Assembly: GCF_023151265.1 (NCBI RefSeq)
Contig: NZ_JAKLJH010000029.1
Coordinates: 1 to 49,088 of the forward strand
Source: Flavobacterium sp.
GTDB taxonomy: Bacteria > Bacteroidota > Bacteroidia > Flavobacteriales > Flavobacteriaceae
Direction: 5' to 3'
Length of the DNA: 49,088 nucleotides
A model generated the notes under the pieces. The model saw only the letters and a list, made by a program, of their open reading frames with translations. It made no database searches and had not been told where the DNA came from. This document shows, piece after piece, positions 42,238 through 49,088 of the stretch. Each line of letters opens with the position of its first letter. Position 1 is the stretch's first letter. A program made the position numbers and the translations under genes.

Positions 42238-42831
42238 ATGAAAAGAATTGGATTTTTTGCCTTATTAATGGGCGTTTTAATGAGTTTTACAAATCCTACA
42301 GGTTATAAAGTAGGAGATAAGGCTACTGATTTCAAATTAAAATCGGTCGACAATAAAATGTACAGCATGGCGGATTACAAAGACGCGAAAGGATTTATCG
42401 TAGTTTTTACTTGTAACCATTGCCCGTTTGCCGTAAAATATGAGGATAGAATTATTGATTTGGCTAAGAAATACAAATCAAAAGGCTATGTTTTGTTAGC
42501 AATTAACCCAAATGATCCAGCAGCGCAACCAGAAGATAGTTTCGAATTGATGCAAAAAAGAGCTAAAGAGAAGAAATTCTCATTCCCGTATTTATTTGAT
42601 GAAGGTCAGAAAATTTATCCGCAATATGGTGCTACGAAAACACCTCACGTATTTTTATTAGATAAGAATTTAGTTGTGAAATACATTGGAGCAATAGATG
42701 ATAATGTTGAAGATGCTTCTCAGGTTAAAGAAAAATATTTAGAAAATGCCATTGCCGCATTGGAAAAAGGTGAGGAACCAACACCAAATACAACGAAAGC
42801 AATTGGTTGTTCTATTAAGGTTAAAAAGTAA
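42238..42831 (+). CDS. Secreted redoxin (AhpC/TSA-like thioredoxin fold)
   Basis: 197-aa thioredoxin-like protein. The N-terminus MKRIGFFALLMGVLMSFTNP is signal-like. The AhpC/TSA-like core has a C59-N-H-C62 motif (VVFTCNHCPFAVKYEDRI) instead of CxPC, the FPYLFDEGQKIYPQYGATKTPHVFLLD cis-proline loop, and a terminal cysteine in AIGCSIKVKK. It is probably a periplasmic thiol peroxidase or thiol oxidoreductase. It may form a unit with the upstream TlpA-like gene, separated by 93 nt that carry a nested hairpin. Confidence 0.88.
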   Translation: MKRIGFFALLMGVLMSFTNPTGYKVGDKATDFKLKSVDNKMYSMADYKDAKGFIVVFTCNHCPFAVKYEDRIIDLAKKYKSKGYVLLAINPNDPAAQPEDSFELMQKRAKEKKFSFPYLFDEGQKIYPQYGATKTPHVFLLDKNLVVKYIGAIDDNVEDASQVKEKYLENAIAALEKGEEPTPNTTKAIGCSIKVKK

Positions 42832-42832
42832 T

Positions 42833-42864
42833 AAAAAAGGCGAAACATTTGTTTCGCCTTTTTT
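42833..42864. terminator. Bidirectional terminator between convergent genes
   Basis: AAAAAAGGCGAAAC / GTTTCGCCTTTTTT perfect 14-bp inverted repeat with a 4-nt loop. Its right edge overlaps the stop codon of the minus-strand gene at 42863. Confidence 0.88.
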
Positions 42865-43486
42865 AATCTCTTAAAAGTTCATCGTTACAATAATCATTGT
42901 AAAAAATAATCATTTCAGGGATAGTATATTTTGTAAATGTTTTATTGTTTACTTTTTCAATTAATTCAGGACAGTCAGAAAAATATCTTTCAACTCTTGT
43001 TTTGAAGCTAAAAACTATATCAATTGCCTTTTCATTATTAGGCATTTTTATAAAATATTCTTTAATAGATTTTACTGGGTTATTGGGATTATTATTTATA
43101 TCAAAGTCATTACTGGTTTTTCTAACTTCATAATTTATTCTTGAAACAATATTTGTTATGATAATTTCTTTGGGTAATTCATATAATAACACATTTCCTT
43201 CTTCAATTAATTCCATTATCCGAGGTTTTCTGTATTTATCTGAGCTTACATATTCATATTTTTCTATAAATCCATATCCAACAAAATGAATTGCATAAAC
43301 CGAATTATAATCCCACTCGGTTAGCTCGTCTTTTTGTTCAAGTTTGAAATAAATTTTATCATTTCTAACTTCTCCAAAACCCTCTAATGAAGTAGAATCA
43401 TTAAAGAAAATAACAACTTCTCTATGTTGAGCGTTCAATGTATTTAAACAGAAAAAAGTAAAAAACAGAAGAATTATTCGGCTCAT
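42863..43486 (-). CDS. Unknown secreted protein
   Basis: 207 aa, signal peptide MSRIILLFFTFFCLNTLNAQ, otherwise soluble. Contains a beta-rich segment (REVVIFFNDSTSLEGFGEVR, KIYFKLEQKDELTEWDYNSV) and a helical end. No family is recognised. Its ATG overlaps the heme A synthase stop by one base (TAATG), so the two are translationally coupled and it may be a late gene in the ctaA unit, though a role in heme metabolism is not evident from sequence. Confidence 0.65.
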   Translation of the reverse strand: MSRIILLFFTFFCLNTLNAQHREVVIFFNDSTSLEGFGEVRNDKIYFKLEQKDELTEWDYNSVYAIHFVGYGFIEKYEYVSSDKYRKPRIMELIEEGNVLLYELPKEIIITNIVSRINYEVRKTSNDFDINNNPNNPVKSIKEYFIKMPNNEKAIDIVFSFKTRVERYFSDCPELIEKVNNKTFTKYTIPEMIIFYNDYCNDELLRD

Positions 43487-44505
43487 TATTTACTAAATCT
43501 ATGCAACGTAAACGTCATCGCTGTTAATAAAAAGAACGCCATAATTTGATGTGCTAATCCTAACCAAAGAGGCACGTGGAATAATAATGTAAAAATCCCT
43601 AAGATGAATTGAATGAAAACAAAAACCAACAACGTTTTAACTCCATTATCTTGCGTTTTGTCCAACACAAATTTTCTACTTTTTATAAATAAGAAAACAA
43701 TCATTCCAACTACAAAATAGGCAAAAGTTCGGTGAATAAATTGCACGCCACTTTTTCCTTCTGTAAATGCTAATAATAAATTCGATTGTTCTAATTGTAT
43801 ACTCTCATGAAAGAATTGTCCATCGCTCATTAACGGCCAATGATTGTGAATTAAACCAGCATTTAATCCCGCTACAAATCCACCATAAATAATTTGAATG
43901 ATAAGTATTACCAAAGCAATTCGGGCAATTTTTCGCAATTCTAAAACAGGTAATTTTCTTTCAGGATAAATTAAATCTAAAGCAACCCAAAGTGTATATG
44001 CAAACGTAATAAAAGCAAACGTTAAGTGAATTGCTAATCTAAAGTGACTCACATCGGGCATGTCTTTTAAACCGCTGGCTACCATGAACCAACCCAAGAA
44101 TCCTTGAAAAGCTCCCATTCCCAATAGAATGAAACATTTTTTGATGGTTTCATTATCTAATTGTTTTTTGATTAGGAAATAGATGAATGGAATAATGAAA
44201 ACCACACCAATAATACGGCCAATAAAACGGTGAAACCATTCCCAAAAGAAAATGAATTTGTAATCGTCTAATTGAAAATCTTTATATTGATTTACTTTTT
44301 GATATTCTGGATATTTCTTGTATTCTTCAAAAGCTTCCACCCATTTTTTTTCTGACATAGGAGGGAAGGTGTCGTTGATTAAATGCCAATCGGTCATGGA
44401 TAAACCAGAGTTGGTTAAACGTGTAATTCCACCAACCGTAACCATGATAAATAACAAAACACATCCCGAAAGTAGCCAATAAATGACTGATTTATTTGTT
44501 TTCAT
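43486..44505 (-). CDS. ctaA: Heme A synthase (COX15/CtaA family)
   Basis: Converts heme O to heme A for cytochrome c oxidase. 339 aa with about eight TM segments. Heme-ligand histidines and family motifs are visible: TDWHLINDTFPP, FHRFIGRIIGVVFIIPF, FRLAIHLTFAFITFAY, QFIHRTFAYFVVGM, LAHQIMAFFLL. The length matches the eukaryotic/COX15-like type common in Bacteroidetes rather than the shorter Bacillus CtaA. A TAAATTTG box lies 26 nt upstream. Confidence 0.93.
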   Translation of the reverse strand: MKTNKSVIYWLLSGCVLLFIMVTVGGITRLTNSGLSMTDWHLINDTFPPMSEKKWVEAFEEYKKYPEYQKVNQYKDFQLDDYKFIFFWEWFHRFIGRIIGVVFIIPFIYFLIKKQLDNETIKKCFILLGMGAFQGFLGWFMVASGLKDMPDVSHFRLAIHLTFAFITFAYTLWVALDLIYPERKLPVLELRKIARIALVILIIQIIYGGFVAGLNAGLIHNHWPLMSDGQFFHESIQLEQSNLLLAFTEGKSGVQFIHRTFAYFVVGMIVFLFIKSRKFVLDKTQDNGVKTLLVFVFIQFILGIFTLLFHVPLWLGLAHQIMAFFLLTAMTFTLHRFSK

Positions 44506-44517
44506 TTTTCTTGATAT

Positions 44518-44564
44518 TCAAAAAGCACCCCAAATTTACATAATGTGCATTTGAAAAGTGCTTT
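44518..44564 (-). terminator. Possible terminator of the CCA-enzyme gene with long loop
   Basis: Minus strand: AAAGCAC, 29-nt loop, GTGCTTTTT. A 7-bp stem with a long loop is weak, but it follows the gene stop at 44580 by a short distance and ends in T5. Confidence 0.35.
44531..44538 (-). promoter_or_regulatory. Putative ctaA -7 box
   Basis: TAAATTTG on the minus strand, 26 nt upstream of ctaA. It lies inside the loop of the inverted repeat AAAGCAC / GTGCTTT (44522-44528 / 44558-44564), which itself resembles the terminator of the CCA gene. Confidence 0.45.
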
Positions 44565-44579
44565 AACAGATTATAATTT

Positions 44580-45995
44580 TTATACTTTTTTCAATCCCAT
44601 TTTTGAAGCTTTGTTTAGGACAAAATCCTTAGCAGCTTCGTATTCGTTCGGAATTTCACCTTCTAAAATAGCTTCTTTAACGGCTTCTTTTAGAACTCCA
44701 ATCTCTCTACAAGGTTTTAATCCGAATAGTTCCATAATTTCTTCACCCGAAATAGGTGGTTGGAAAACACGAACGCGGTCTTTCTCTTCCACTTCCACAA
44801 TTTTTTCTTTTACTATGTCGAAGTTCTTGTGGTATTTCTGAAATTTCTTTGGATTTTTTGTAGTGATATCGGCTTTACATAAGGTCATCAAACTATCGAT
44901 ATCTTCGCCTGCATCAAAAACTAAACGACGAACCGCGCTATCGGTAACAATATCTTCCGCAATGACGATTGGTCTCGAACTCATCATCACCATTTTTTGA
45001 ACGAATTTCATCTTATGATTCAAAGGCATGTGCAAACGTTCAAATATTTTTTTGACCATTTTTCCACCTAAAAATTCATGTCCGTGAAACGTCCAACCTT
45101 GTTTTTTGTTGAATCTTTTGGTTGGGGCTTTTCCAATATCGTGTAACAATGCCGACCAACGCAACCAAACATCATCAGTATTTGGACAAATATTATCCAC
45201 AACTTCTAAAGTGTGATAAAAATTGTTTTTATGTGTGTGACCTTCGACTTCTTCGACGTTATTTAAAGCTGTAAGTTCAGGTAAAATGATATCTAATAAA
45301 CCCGTTTGGTACAAATGTAAAAAACCGATGGAAGGTTTATCTGAAGCTAAAATTTTATGCAATTCATCAACAATTCGTTCTCCTGAAATGATGTTAATTC
45401 TATCTTTATTTTTAGAAATCGCATCTAAAGATTCCGATTCGATTTCGAAATTCAATTGCGTAGCAAAACGAATCGCACGCATCATTCGCAACGGATCATC
45501 AGAATAGGTAATATCTGGATTTAAAGGTGTTTTGATGATTTTGCTTTTCAAATCTTCCACACCATTAAAAGGATCAACTAAATCACCAAAGTTTTCAGAA
45601 TTCAATGAAAAAGCTAAGGCATTTATTGTGAAATCTCTTCGTTCTTGGTCGTCTTTTAGCGTTCCGTTTTCTACTAATGGATTTCGGCTATCGTGTGTGT
45701 ACGATTCTTTTCGAGCACCTACAAATTCCACGTCAATATCATCGTAGCGTAACATCGCTGTACCGTAGTTTTTAAAAACTTGCACTTTTGGATGGAAAGG
45801 AATCAATTCAGAAACTTTTAAAGCTAGTTCAATTCCGCTACCAACGGCAACGATGTCAATGTCTTTTTTATGGTCTCGGTTTAATAATATATCGCGGACA
45901 AAACCACCAATTACATAGCATTCCAAGTTGAGTTCTTGAGCTGCTTGCGAAATGATTTTGAAGATGTTATGTTCTAAATGTTGTTTGTAATTCAT
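44580..45995 (-). CDS. CCA tRNA nucleotidyltransferase with HD domain
   Basis: Adds or repairs the 3' CCA of tRNAs, required here since the tRNA-Glu genes in this window do not encode CCA. Start moved to [17 protein letters not shown] (45995), because the nine track residues upstream fall in repeat sequence. The nucleotidyltransferase motif is [20 protein letters not shown] near residue 30, followed by the class II neck/flexible domain ([15 protein letters not shown]). The HD domain has [10 protein letters not shown] and [13 protein letters not shown]-like stretches. It is 471 aa and cytoplasmic. Confidence 0.92.
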   Translation of the reverse strand: MNYKQHLEHNIFKIISQAAQELNLECYVIGGFVRDILLNRDHKKDIDIVAVGSGIELALKVSELIPFHPKVQVFKNYGTAMLRYDDIDVEFVGARKESYTHDSRNPLVENGTLKDDQERRDFTINALAFSLNSENFGDLVDPFNGVEDLKSKIIKTPLNPDITYSDDPLRMMRAIRFATQLNFEIESESLDAISKNKDRINIISGERIVDELHKILASDKPSIGFLHLYQTGLLDIILPELTALNNVEEVEGHTHKNNFYHTLEVVDNICPNTDDVWLRWSALLHDIGKAPTKRFNKKQGWTFHGHEFLGGKMVKKIFERLHMPLNHKMKFVQKMVMMSSRPIVIAEDIVTDSAVRRLVFDAGEDIDSLMTLCKADITTKNPKKFQKYHKNFDIVKEKIVEVEEKDRVRVFQPPISGEEIMELFGLKPCREIGVLKEAVKEAILEGEIPNEYEAAKDFVLNKASKMGLKKV

Positions 45996-46002
45996 GCTTT
46001 TT

Positions 46003-46033
46003 GTTTCAAGTTTCAAGTTCAAAGTTTCAAGTT
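46003..46033. repeat. Degenerate GTTTCAAGTTTCAAGTT repeats
   Basis: TTTCAAG units repeat three to four times between the CCA-enzyme and TsaC genes. In reverse complement they read AACTTGAAACTTTGAACTTGAAAC, nearly the same as the 40802-40831 repeat. Confidence 0.55.
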
Positions 46034-46060
46034 ATTGAATGCTTTGTGCTTAAAACGAAA

Positions 46061-46627
46061 TTATTTGCGAATCACTTTTACTTGGCTATCTAAACCTAAT
46101 TTAATTATCGTAGAAGGATTTTTGCAAACTTTATCGTGCTGCAAATTTACTACATAGTCGACACCTTTTATAATTTCGGGACTAATTTCTTTGAAAGTTT
46201 TTGGTGTAGGTTCTCCAGAAATATTTGCTGAAGTAGAAACTAATGGTTTTTTCATGCGTTCCATCAACTTAAAACAAAAAGGTTCCGTTACTATTCGAAC
46301 GCCTAAAGTGCTATCTTCTGCGACGATATTTTTGGCTACATTTCGAGGATTATCTAAGATTAAAGTGGTTGGTTTTTCCGATAAATCTAGAATTTGCCAA
46401 GCCACATCAGGAATTTCTTTGAAAACGTTGTACATCATGCGTTCGCCATTCATCAAAACAATCATGCTTTTGGTTTCTTCACGTTGTTTTAAAGTATAGA
46501 TTTTTTTTACAGCTTCTTCATTAGTAGCATCGCAACCAATTCCCCAAACGGTATCGGTTGGATATAAGATAATGCCGCCATTTTTAATGACTTCGAATGC
46601 GTTGTGTACTTCTTCTGGTATATTCAT
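46061..46627 (-). CDS. tsaC: L-threonylcarbamoyladenylate synthase (TsaC/Sua5)
   Basis: Makes threonylcarbamoyl-AMP for the universal t6A37 modification of tRNA. The 188-aa YrdC-fold sequence has the signature GGIILYPTDTVWGIGCDA near residue 15, KIYTLKQREETKSMIVLM, and VSTSANISGEPTPKTF near residue 140. The short form lacks the Sua5 C-terminal domain, so TsaC is the better name. It starts 10 nt after the pyruvyl-transferase gene, so the two may be transcribed together. Confidence 0.93.
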   Translation of the reverse strand: MNIPEEVHNAFEVIKNGGIILYPTDTVWGIGCDATNEEAVKKIYTLKQREETKSMIVLMNGERMMYNVFKEIPDVAWQILDLSEKPTTLILDNPRNVAKNIVAEDSTLGVRIVTEPFCFKLMERMKKPLVSTSANISGEPTPKTFKEISPEIIKGVDYVVNLQHDKVCKNPSTIIKLGLDSQVKVIRK

Positions 46628-46637
46628 TAGTAAATCT

Positions 46638-47657
46638 TTAATTTTTTATAAAATCGATTACTGTTTTTTTAATTTTTTCTTTTACTGAAATAAAATCTTC
46701 TTTATTTGTAAAAGATGATTTTAAACTGAATTTTTCACCTTGCTTTAATAAATCACAAGATAATTTGGTTCCGTTTGTGTGGATAATGTGAAAAAATTCT
46801 TTAATTCCATTTAGTCTACAAGAGCTTACGTTATGGTCGTTTGGAATATCAATATACAACGTAGGAGTTCCTAAAGATAAACTTGGCAAAGCACAATGAA
46901 TTCTAGATGTAACTACATATTTTACCGAAGCATATTTTCTTAATAATTCTTCACCATAAGCAAATATTTCGGCATCATTGTTGAATTTATCAGCTGGCAT
47001 ATAGTGTTTTACGTAGATTGCTTTTTTTAAAACTTCGTCCTCGAATATTTGAGAAAATGATCGATAAAAATCTAAAGTTTTTCTCCAACTTTTTTTGTTG
47101 TTATATCTAATGTATTTGGAACGGATAACACTAATAGTATTAAATTTCGTTATCAATAAATACATACGAGTTAATTGATCAGCTAAACCTCTTGCTTTTT
47201 TATATCTTGGGTCAACAAAGTAAATGTTGTCGTTTTTTTCGTTTGAACAATATTTTTCTGATAATGTTAAGGTAAGACAACCTGTGTAATAACATTTTAC
47301 TCCTAAACTTTCTAAAAACTCGAGTGTAAAGTAATCTCTGCATCCAATAGGTTCGTTTTTTTTATAAAAATTAACAACTTCTTCCTTTCTAAAATGTGAA
47401 TGTACTGAAGTGTTAATATGATGCGAAACCAATAAAGGTGTTATTTTTTCCGAAGGAGGAAAATTTTCCCCGTTCATTAAAAACCAACCATTCATAATTA
47501 GTTTTACCTGTTCTCCATCGTATTTGTTTAAAGCTTCTCTACTAATTAAAATAGGATCTTGATTGTTTAAAAATTGTTTAGCGGCTAAACTTTGGATATA
47601 GTCACCAATATTTAATCCATTGTCTGTGAAATCATATTTTAATAAAGCTTCTTTCAT
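46638..47657 (-). CDS. Polysaccharide pyruvyl transferase family protein
   Basis: Cytoplasmic enzyme that probably adds a pyruvyl ketal to a surface polysaccharide. The N-terminal nucleotide/PEP site shows DFTDNGLNIGDYIQSLAAKQ, and the C-terminal Rossmann half shows YVVTSRIHCALPSLSLGTPTLYID, both typical of the CsaB/WcaK-like family. The 339-aa length fits. It lies next to a GT2 gene on the same strand and upstream of tsaC, on the edge of a glycan locus; the exact acceptor sugar is unknown. Confidence 0.85.
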   Translation of the reverse strand: MKEALLKYDFTDNGLNIGDYIQSLAAKQFLNNQDPILISREALNKYDGEQVKLIMNGWFLMNGENFPPSEKITPLLVSHHINTSVHSHFRKEEVVNFYKKNEPIGCRDYFTLEFLESLGVKCYYTGCLTLTLSEKYCSNEKNDNIYFVDPRYKKARGLADQLTRMYLLITKFNTISVIRSKYIRYNNKKSWRKTLDFYRSFSQIFEDEVLKKAIYVKHYMPADKFNNDAEIFAYGEELLRKYASVKYVVTSRIHCALPSLSLGTPTLYIDIPNDHNVSSCRLNGIKEFFHIIHTNGTKLSCDLLKQGEKFSLKSSFTNKEDFISVKEKIKKTVIDFIKN

Positions 47658-47708
47658 GCTTGAATTCTTTAATTTTATGTATTTATGAAAATAGTAAAAT
47701 ATTTTTAA

Positions 47709-48797
47709 TTATGCTATTTTATAATAGTTTTTGTTTATTTTATTGAATGAGCTTTGATAAATAAATTTATATAATTTAAATAGTATTTTCATAGCAAAAT
47801 TTCTATTCCCGTATAAGTCTAGAAGTTGAATAGATTTTTTATTTATAATGTAGTTGAATATAAAAATTTTTTTTTCGATTTTCATATTTAGTTTTACAAT
47901 ATTTCTTTCCACGTTTGTTTTGTTAAAGCAAATTTCAATTTTCTTAAAAATTTCTTCTTTGTTAGTATCAATACATTTATCAATAAGTTCTAACATGTAG
48001 ATTTTTAAAAAAATGATATATACTCCAATTAAATCTTTTGTTTTTTTGTTGTTGCACTTTAGATAGTACTTATCATAAATTTGCTCAATTATCGTTAAAT
48101 AGTCAAAAATATTCTTTTGTTTAATGTTTTTCGTTATTGCATTTTCATTACTTACGTTGTAATAGTAGGTTGTTTTTTCTGAACAAAAAATCGTATTTGC
48201 CTTTAACATAGTTTCAAAATACCATAACACATCTTCATGTAAGATTCCATTGTGAAATTGCAAGTTATGATTTTTTAAAAATTCTAAACGATACAAACGA
48301 TTTTGCGCTATACAAGTCGTGGTGTTTTCAACCATGAATTTAATAAAACTATCTTCAATATTATGAAGTAATTCATTTTTTGTCCATTCATTTAAAAGAT
48401 GTTTAACAGGTTGTAATTCCTGACCATTTGTACATAAGGTTTGACCAAAAACGATATCGATATTCTTATTTGACTCAATAATTTGAAATAAATCAGTTAA
48501 AGCATTTTCGGGGATACTATCATCAGAATCTAAAAAAAAGATATATGCTCCCTTTGCAAGATTAATACCGTAATTTCTTGTACTTGATAATCCTTTATTT
48601 TCTTGAGTAATAAAACAAAATCGGTTGTCGTCTTCTATTTCATTATTAATAATTTGTTTGCTGTTATCTTTGCTACCATCATCAATAATTATACATTCCC
48701 ATTCTGTAAAGGTTTGATTTTTTATTGAGTTTATCGTGTTTTTTATGAATGATTCTCCATTAAAACAAGGGACAATAATAGAAATAGAAGGCCTCAT
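47709..48797 (-). CDS. Family 2 glycosyltransferase
   Basis: GT-A glycosyltransferase for a surface polysaccharide. The N-terminal domain has SIIVPCFNGESFIKNTINS, EWECIIIDDGSKDNSKQIIN, the metal-binding DSDD (YIFFLDSDDSIPENAL) and HEDVLWYFETMLKANTIF. The C-terminal 120 residues are Lys/Ile/Asn-rich, and codon use is visibly more A/T-rich than in the housekeeping genes, which often marks exchanged capsule or LPS genes. Start at 48797 agrees with the GT2 N-terminus MRPSISIIVPCFNGES. Confidence 0.9.
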   Translation of the reverse strand: MRPSISIIVPCFNGESFIKNTINSIKNQTFTEWECIIIDDGSKDNSKQIINNEIEDDNRFCFITQENKGLSSTRNYGINLAKGAYIFFLDSDDSIPENALTDLFQIIESNKNIDIVFGQTLCTNGQELQPVKHLLNEWTKNELLHNIEDSFIKFMVENTTTCIAQNRLYRLEFLKNHNLQFHNGILHEDVLWYFETMLKANTIFCSEKTTYYYNVSNENAITKNIKQKNIFDYLTIIEQIYDKYYLKCNNKKTKDLIGVYIIFLKIYMLELIDKCIDTNKEEIFKKIEICFNKTNVERNIVKLNMKIEKKIFIFNYIINKKSIQLLDLYGNRNFAMKILFKLYKFIYQSSFNKINKNYYKIA

Positions 48798-48952
48798 ATA
48801 ATGCTCTATTTAATTAAACAAATATATTATTATTTTTAGATATTAAATAGTTATATTGAGTACTGTAATTAGCAATTAATGTGTTACTTTTATTTTTATA
48901 ATAATTCAATAACTTATTTAATATATTTTAGCTGAAAATAAGTAATAATCTA
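48798..48952. other. Divergent AT-rich gap between glycosyltransferase genes
   Basis: The 155-nt gap between the GT2 gene (minus) and the next glycosyltransferase (plus) is almost entirely A/T. TTACTTTTA near 48890 is a possible but imperfect -7 box for the plus gene. No ORF or hairpin stands out. Confidence 0.4.
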
Positions 48953-49088
48953 ATGAAGATACTTTATTTCTACCCCGAAAATCCAGCCGCTTTAAATCAA
49001 GGAAATAATACCAGAGCGTTTGCCTTGCTTCAGTATTTTAAAAATAGAAATCATAAAATTGATTATGTAGGAGTTGCTTCAAAATCAT
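48953..49088 (+). CDS. Start of a glycosyltransferase, truncated by the window end
   Basis: The reading frame from ATG 48953 runs to the window edge: MKILYFYPENPAALNQGNNT, then RAFALLQYFKNRNHKIDYVG. This is the N-terminus of a GT-B type (family 1/4-like) glycosyltransferase: the 'MKILYF' strand and 'NQGNNTRAFALLQYF' donor-site helix are typical. Only 45 codons are visible; the rest and any stop lie beyond 49088. It probably belongs to the same polysaccharide locus as the genes at 46638-48797. Confidence 0.7.
   Translation, partial: MKILYFYPENPAALNQGNNTRAFALLQYFKNRNHKIDYVGVASKS

Noticed and set aside
5391-46033. Intergenic word repeats as a CRISPR array
   Set aside because: Units are too short and imperfect, with no regular spacers and no cas genes.

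Overview
The window looks like a chromosome segment of a Flavobacteriaceae bacterium, most likely Flavobacterium or a close relative. The evidence is very low GC, TAnnTTTG-type -7 promoter boxes with almost no Shine-Dalgarno sequences, proteins with type IX secretion (T9SS) C-terminal signals, the gliding lipoprotein GldI, and family resemblance throughout. It is mainly core housekeeping DNA. I see no transposase, integrase, CRISPR array, phage module or recognisable defence system.

Layout. 1-1038: 5' part of prfC (minus). 1166-5317: a three-gene periplasmic foldase operon (two-domain parvulin, SurA-like lipoprotein, SurA). 5413-7642: an orphan MoxR ATPase followed by a T9SS-exported YCF48-repeat protein. 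7902-13071: two adjacent aconitases of different families, each followed by a terminator. 13167-14327: a LysM/NlpC-P60 wall hydrolase. 14407-16106: a convergent pair, a persulfide-dioxygenase-like MBL/rhodanese protein and a YdcH-like protein, which share an identical FNR-type palindrome. 16187-20296 (minus): a small secreted protein, rimO, an OmpP1/FadL porin and a Trp/Gly/Asn-rich lipoprotein. 20398-24995 (plus): proS, two identical tRNA-Glu genes, rpsT, typA and an unknown gene. 25045-28729 (minus): a second foldase operon (DHH phosphoesterase, gldI, two cyclophilin-FKBP fusions). 28774-32566: a T9SS type B adhesin-like protein and an ABC-2 transporter. 32696-36526: TetR-AarF pair, nucleoid-associated protein and a pRiA4b ORF-3-like protein. 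36608-38045: a broken glutaminase and an HPP membrane protein. 38403-42831 (plus): a TPR-like protein, a LytS-type kinase fused to a 2TM domain, a stand-alone 2TM protein, its LytTR regulator, and two thioredoxin-fold proteins. 42863-46627 (minus): an unknown secreted protein, heme A synthase, CCA-adding enzyme and threonylcarbamoyl-AMP synthase. 46638-49088: the edge of a polysaccharide locus (pyruvyl transferase, GT2, start of another glycosyltransferase).

The strongest unusual signals are these. (1) A glutaminase gene has lost about 100 bp including its catalytic Ser-x-x-Lys, with a frameshift at the scar. (2) At the porin/rimO junction, rimO has no usable start upstream of its first cluster cysteine and the porin lacks a normal barrel end, as if a deletion fused the two ends. 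(3) Two convergent promoters carry the same 14-bp FNR-like palindrome at exactly the same distance from the -7 box. (4) A possible TetR operator lies in front of a TetR-AarF pair. The remaining observations are smaller: degenerate intergenic repeats, structured leaders, and a small reading frame broken at a poly-A run. I did not find a clearly new multi-gene system.
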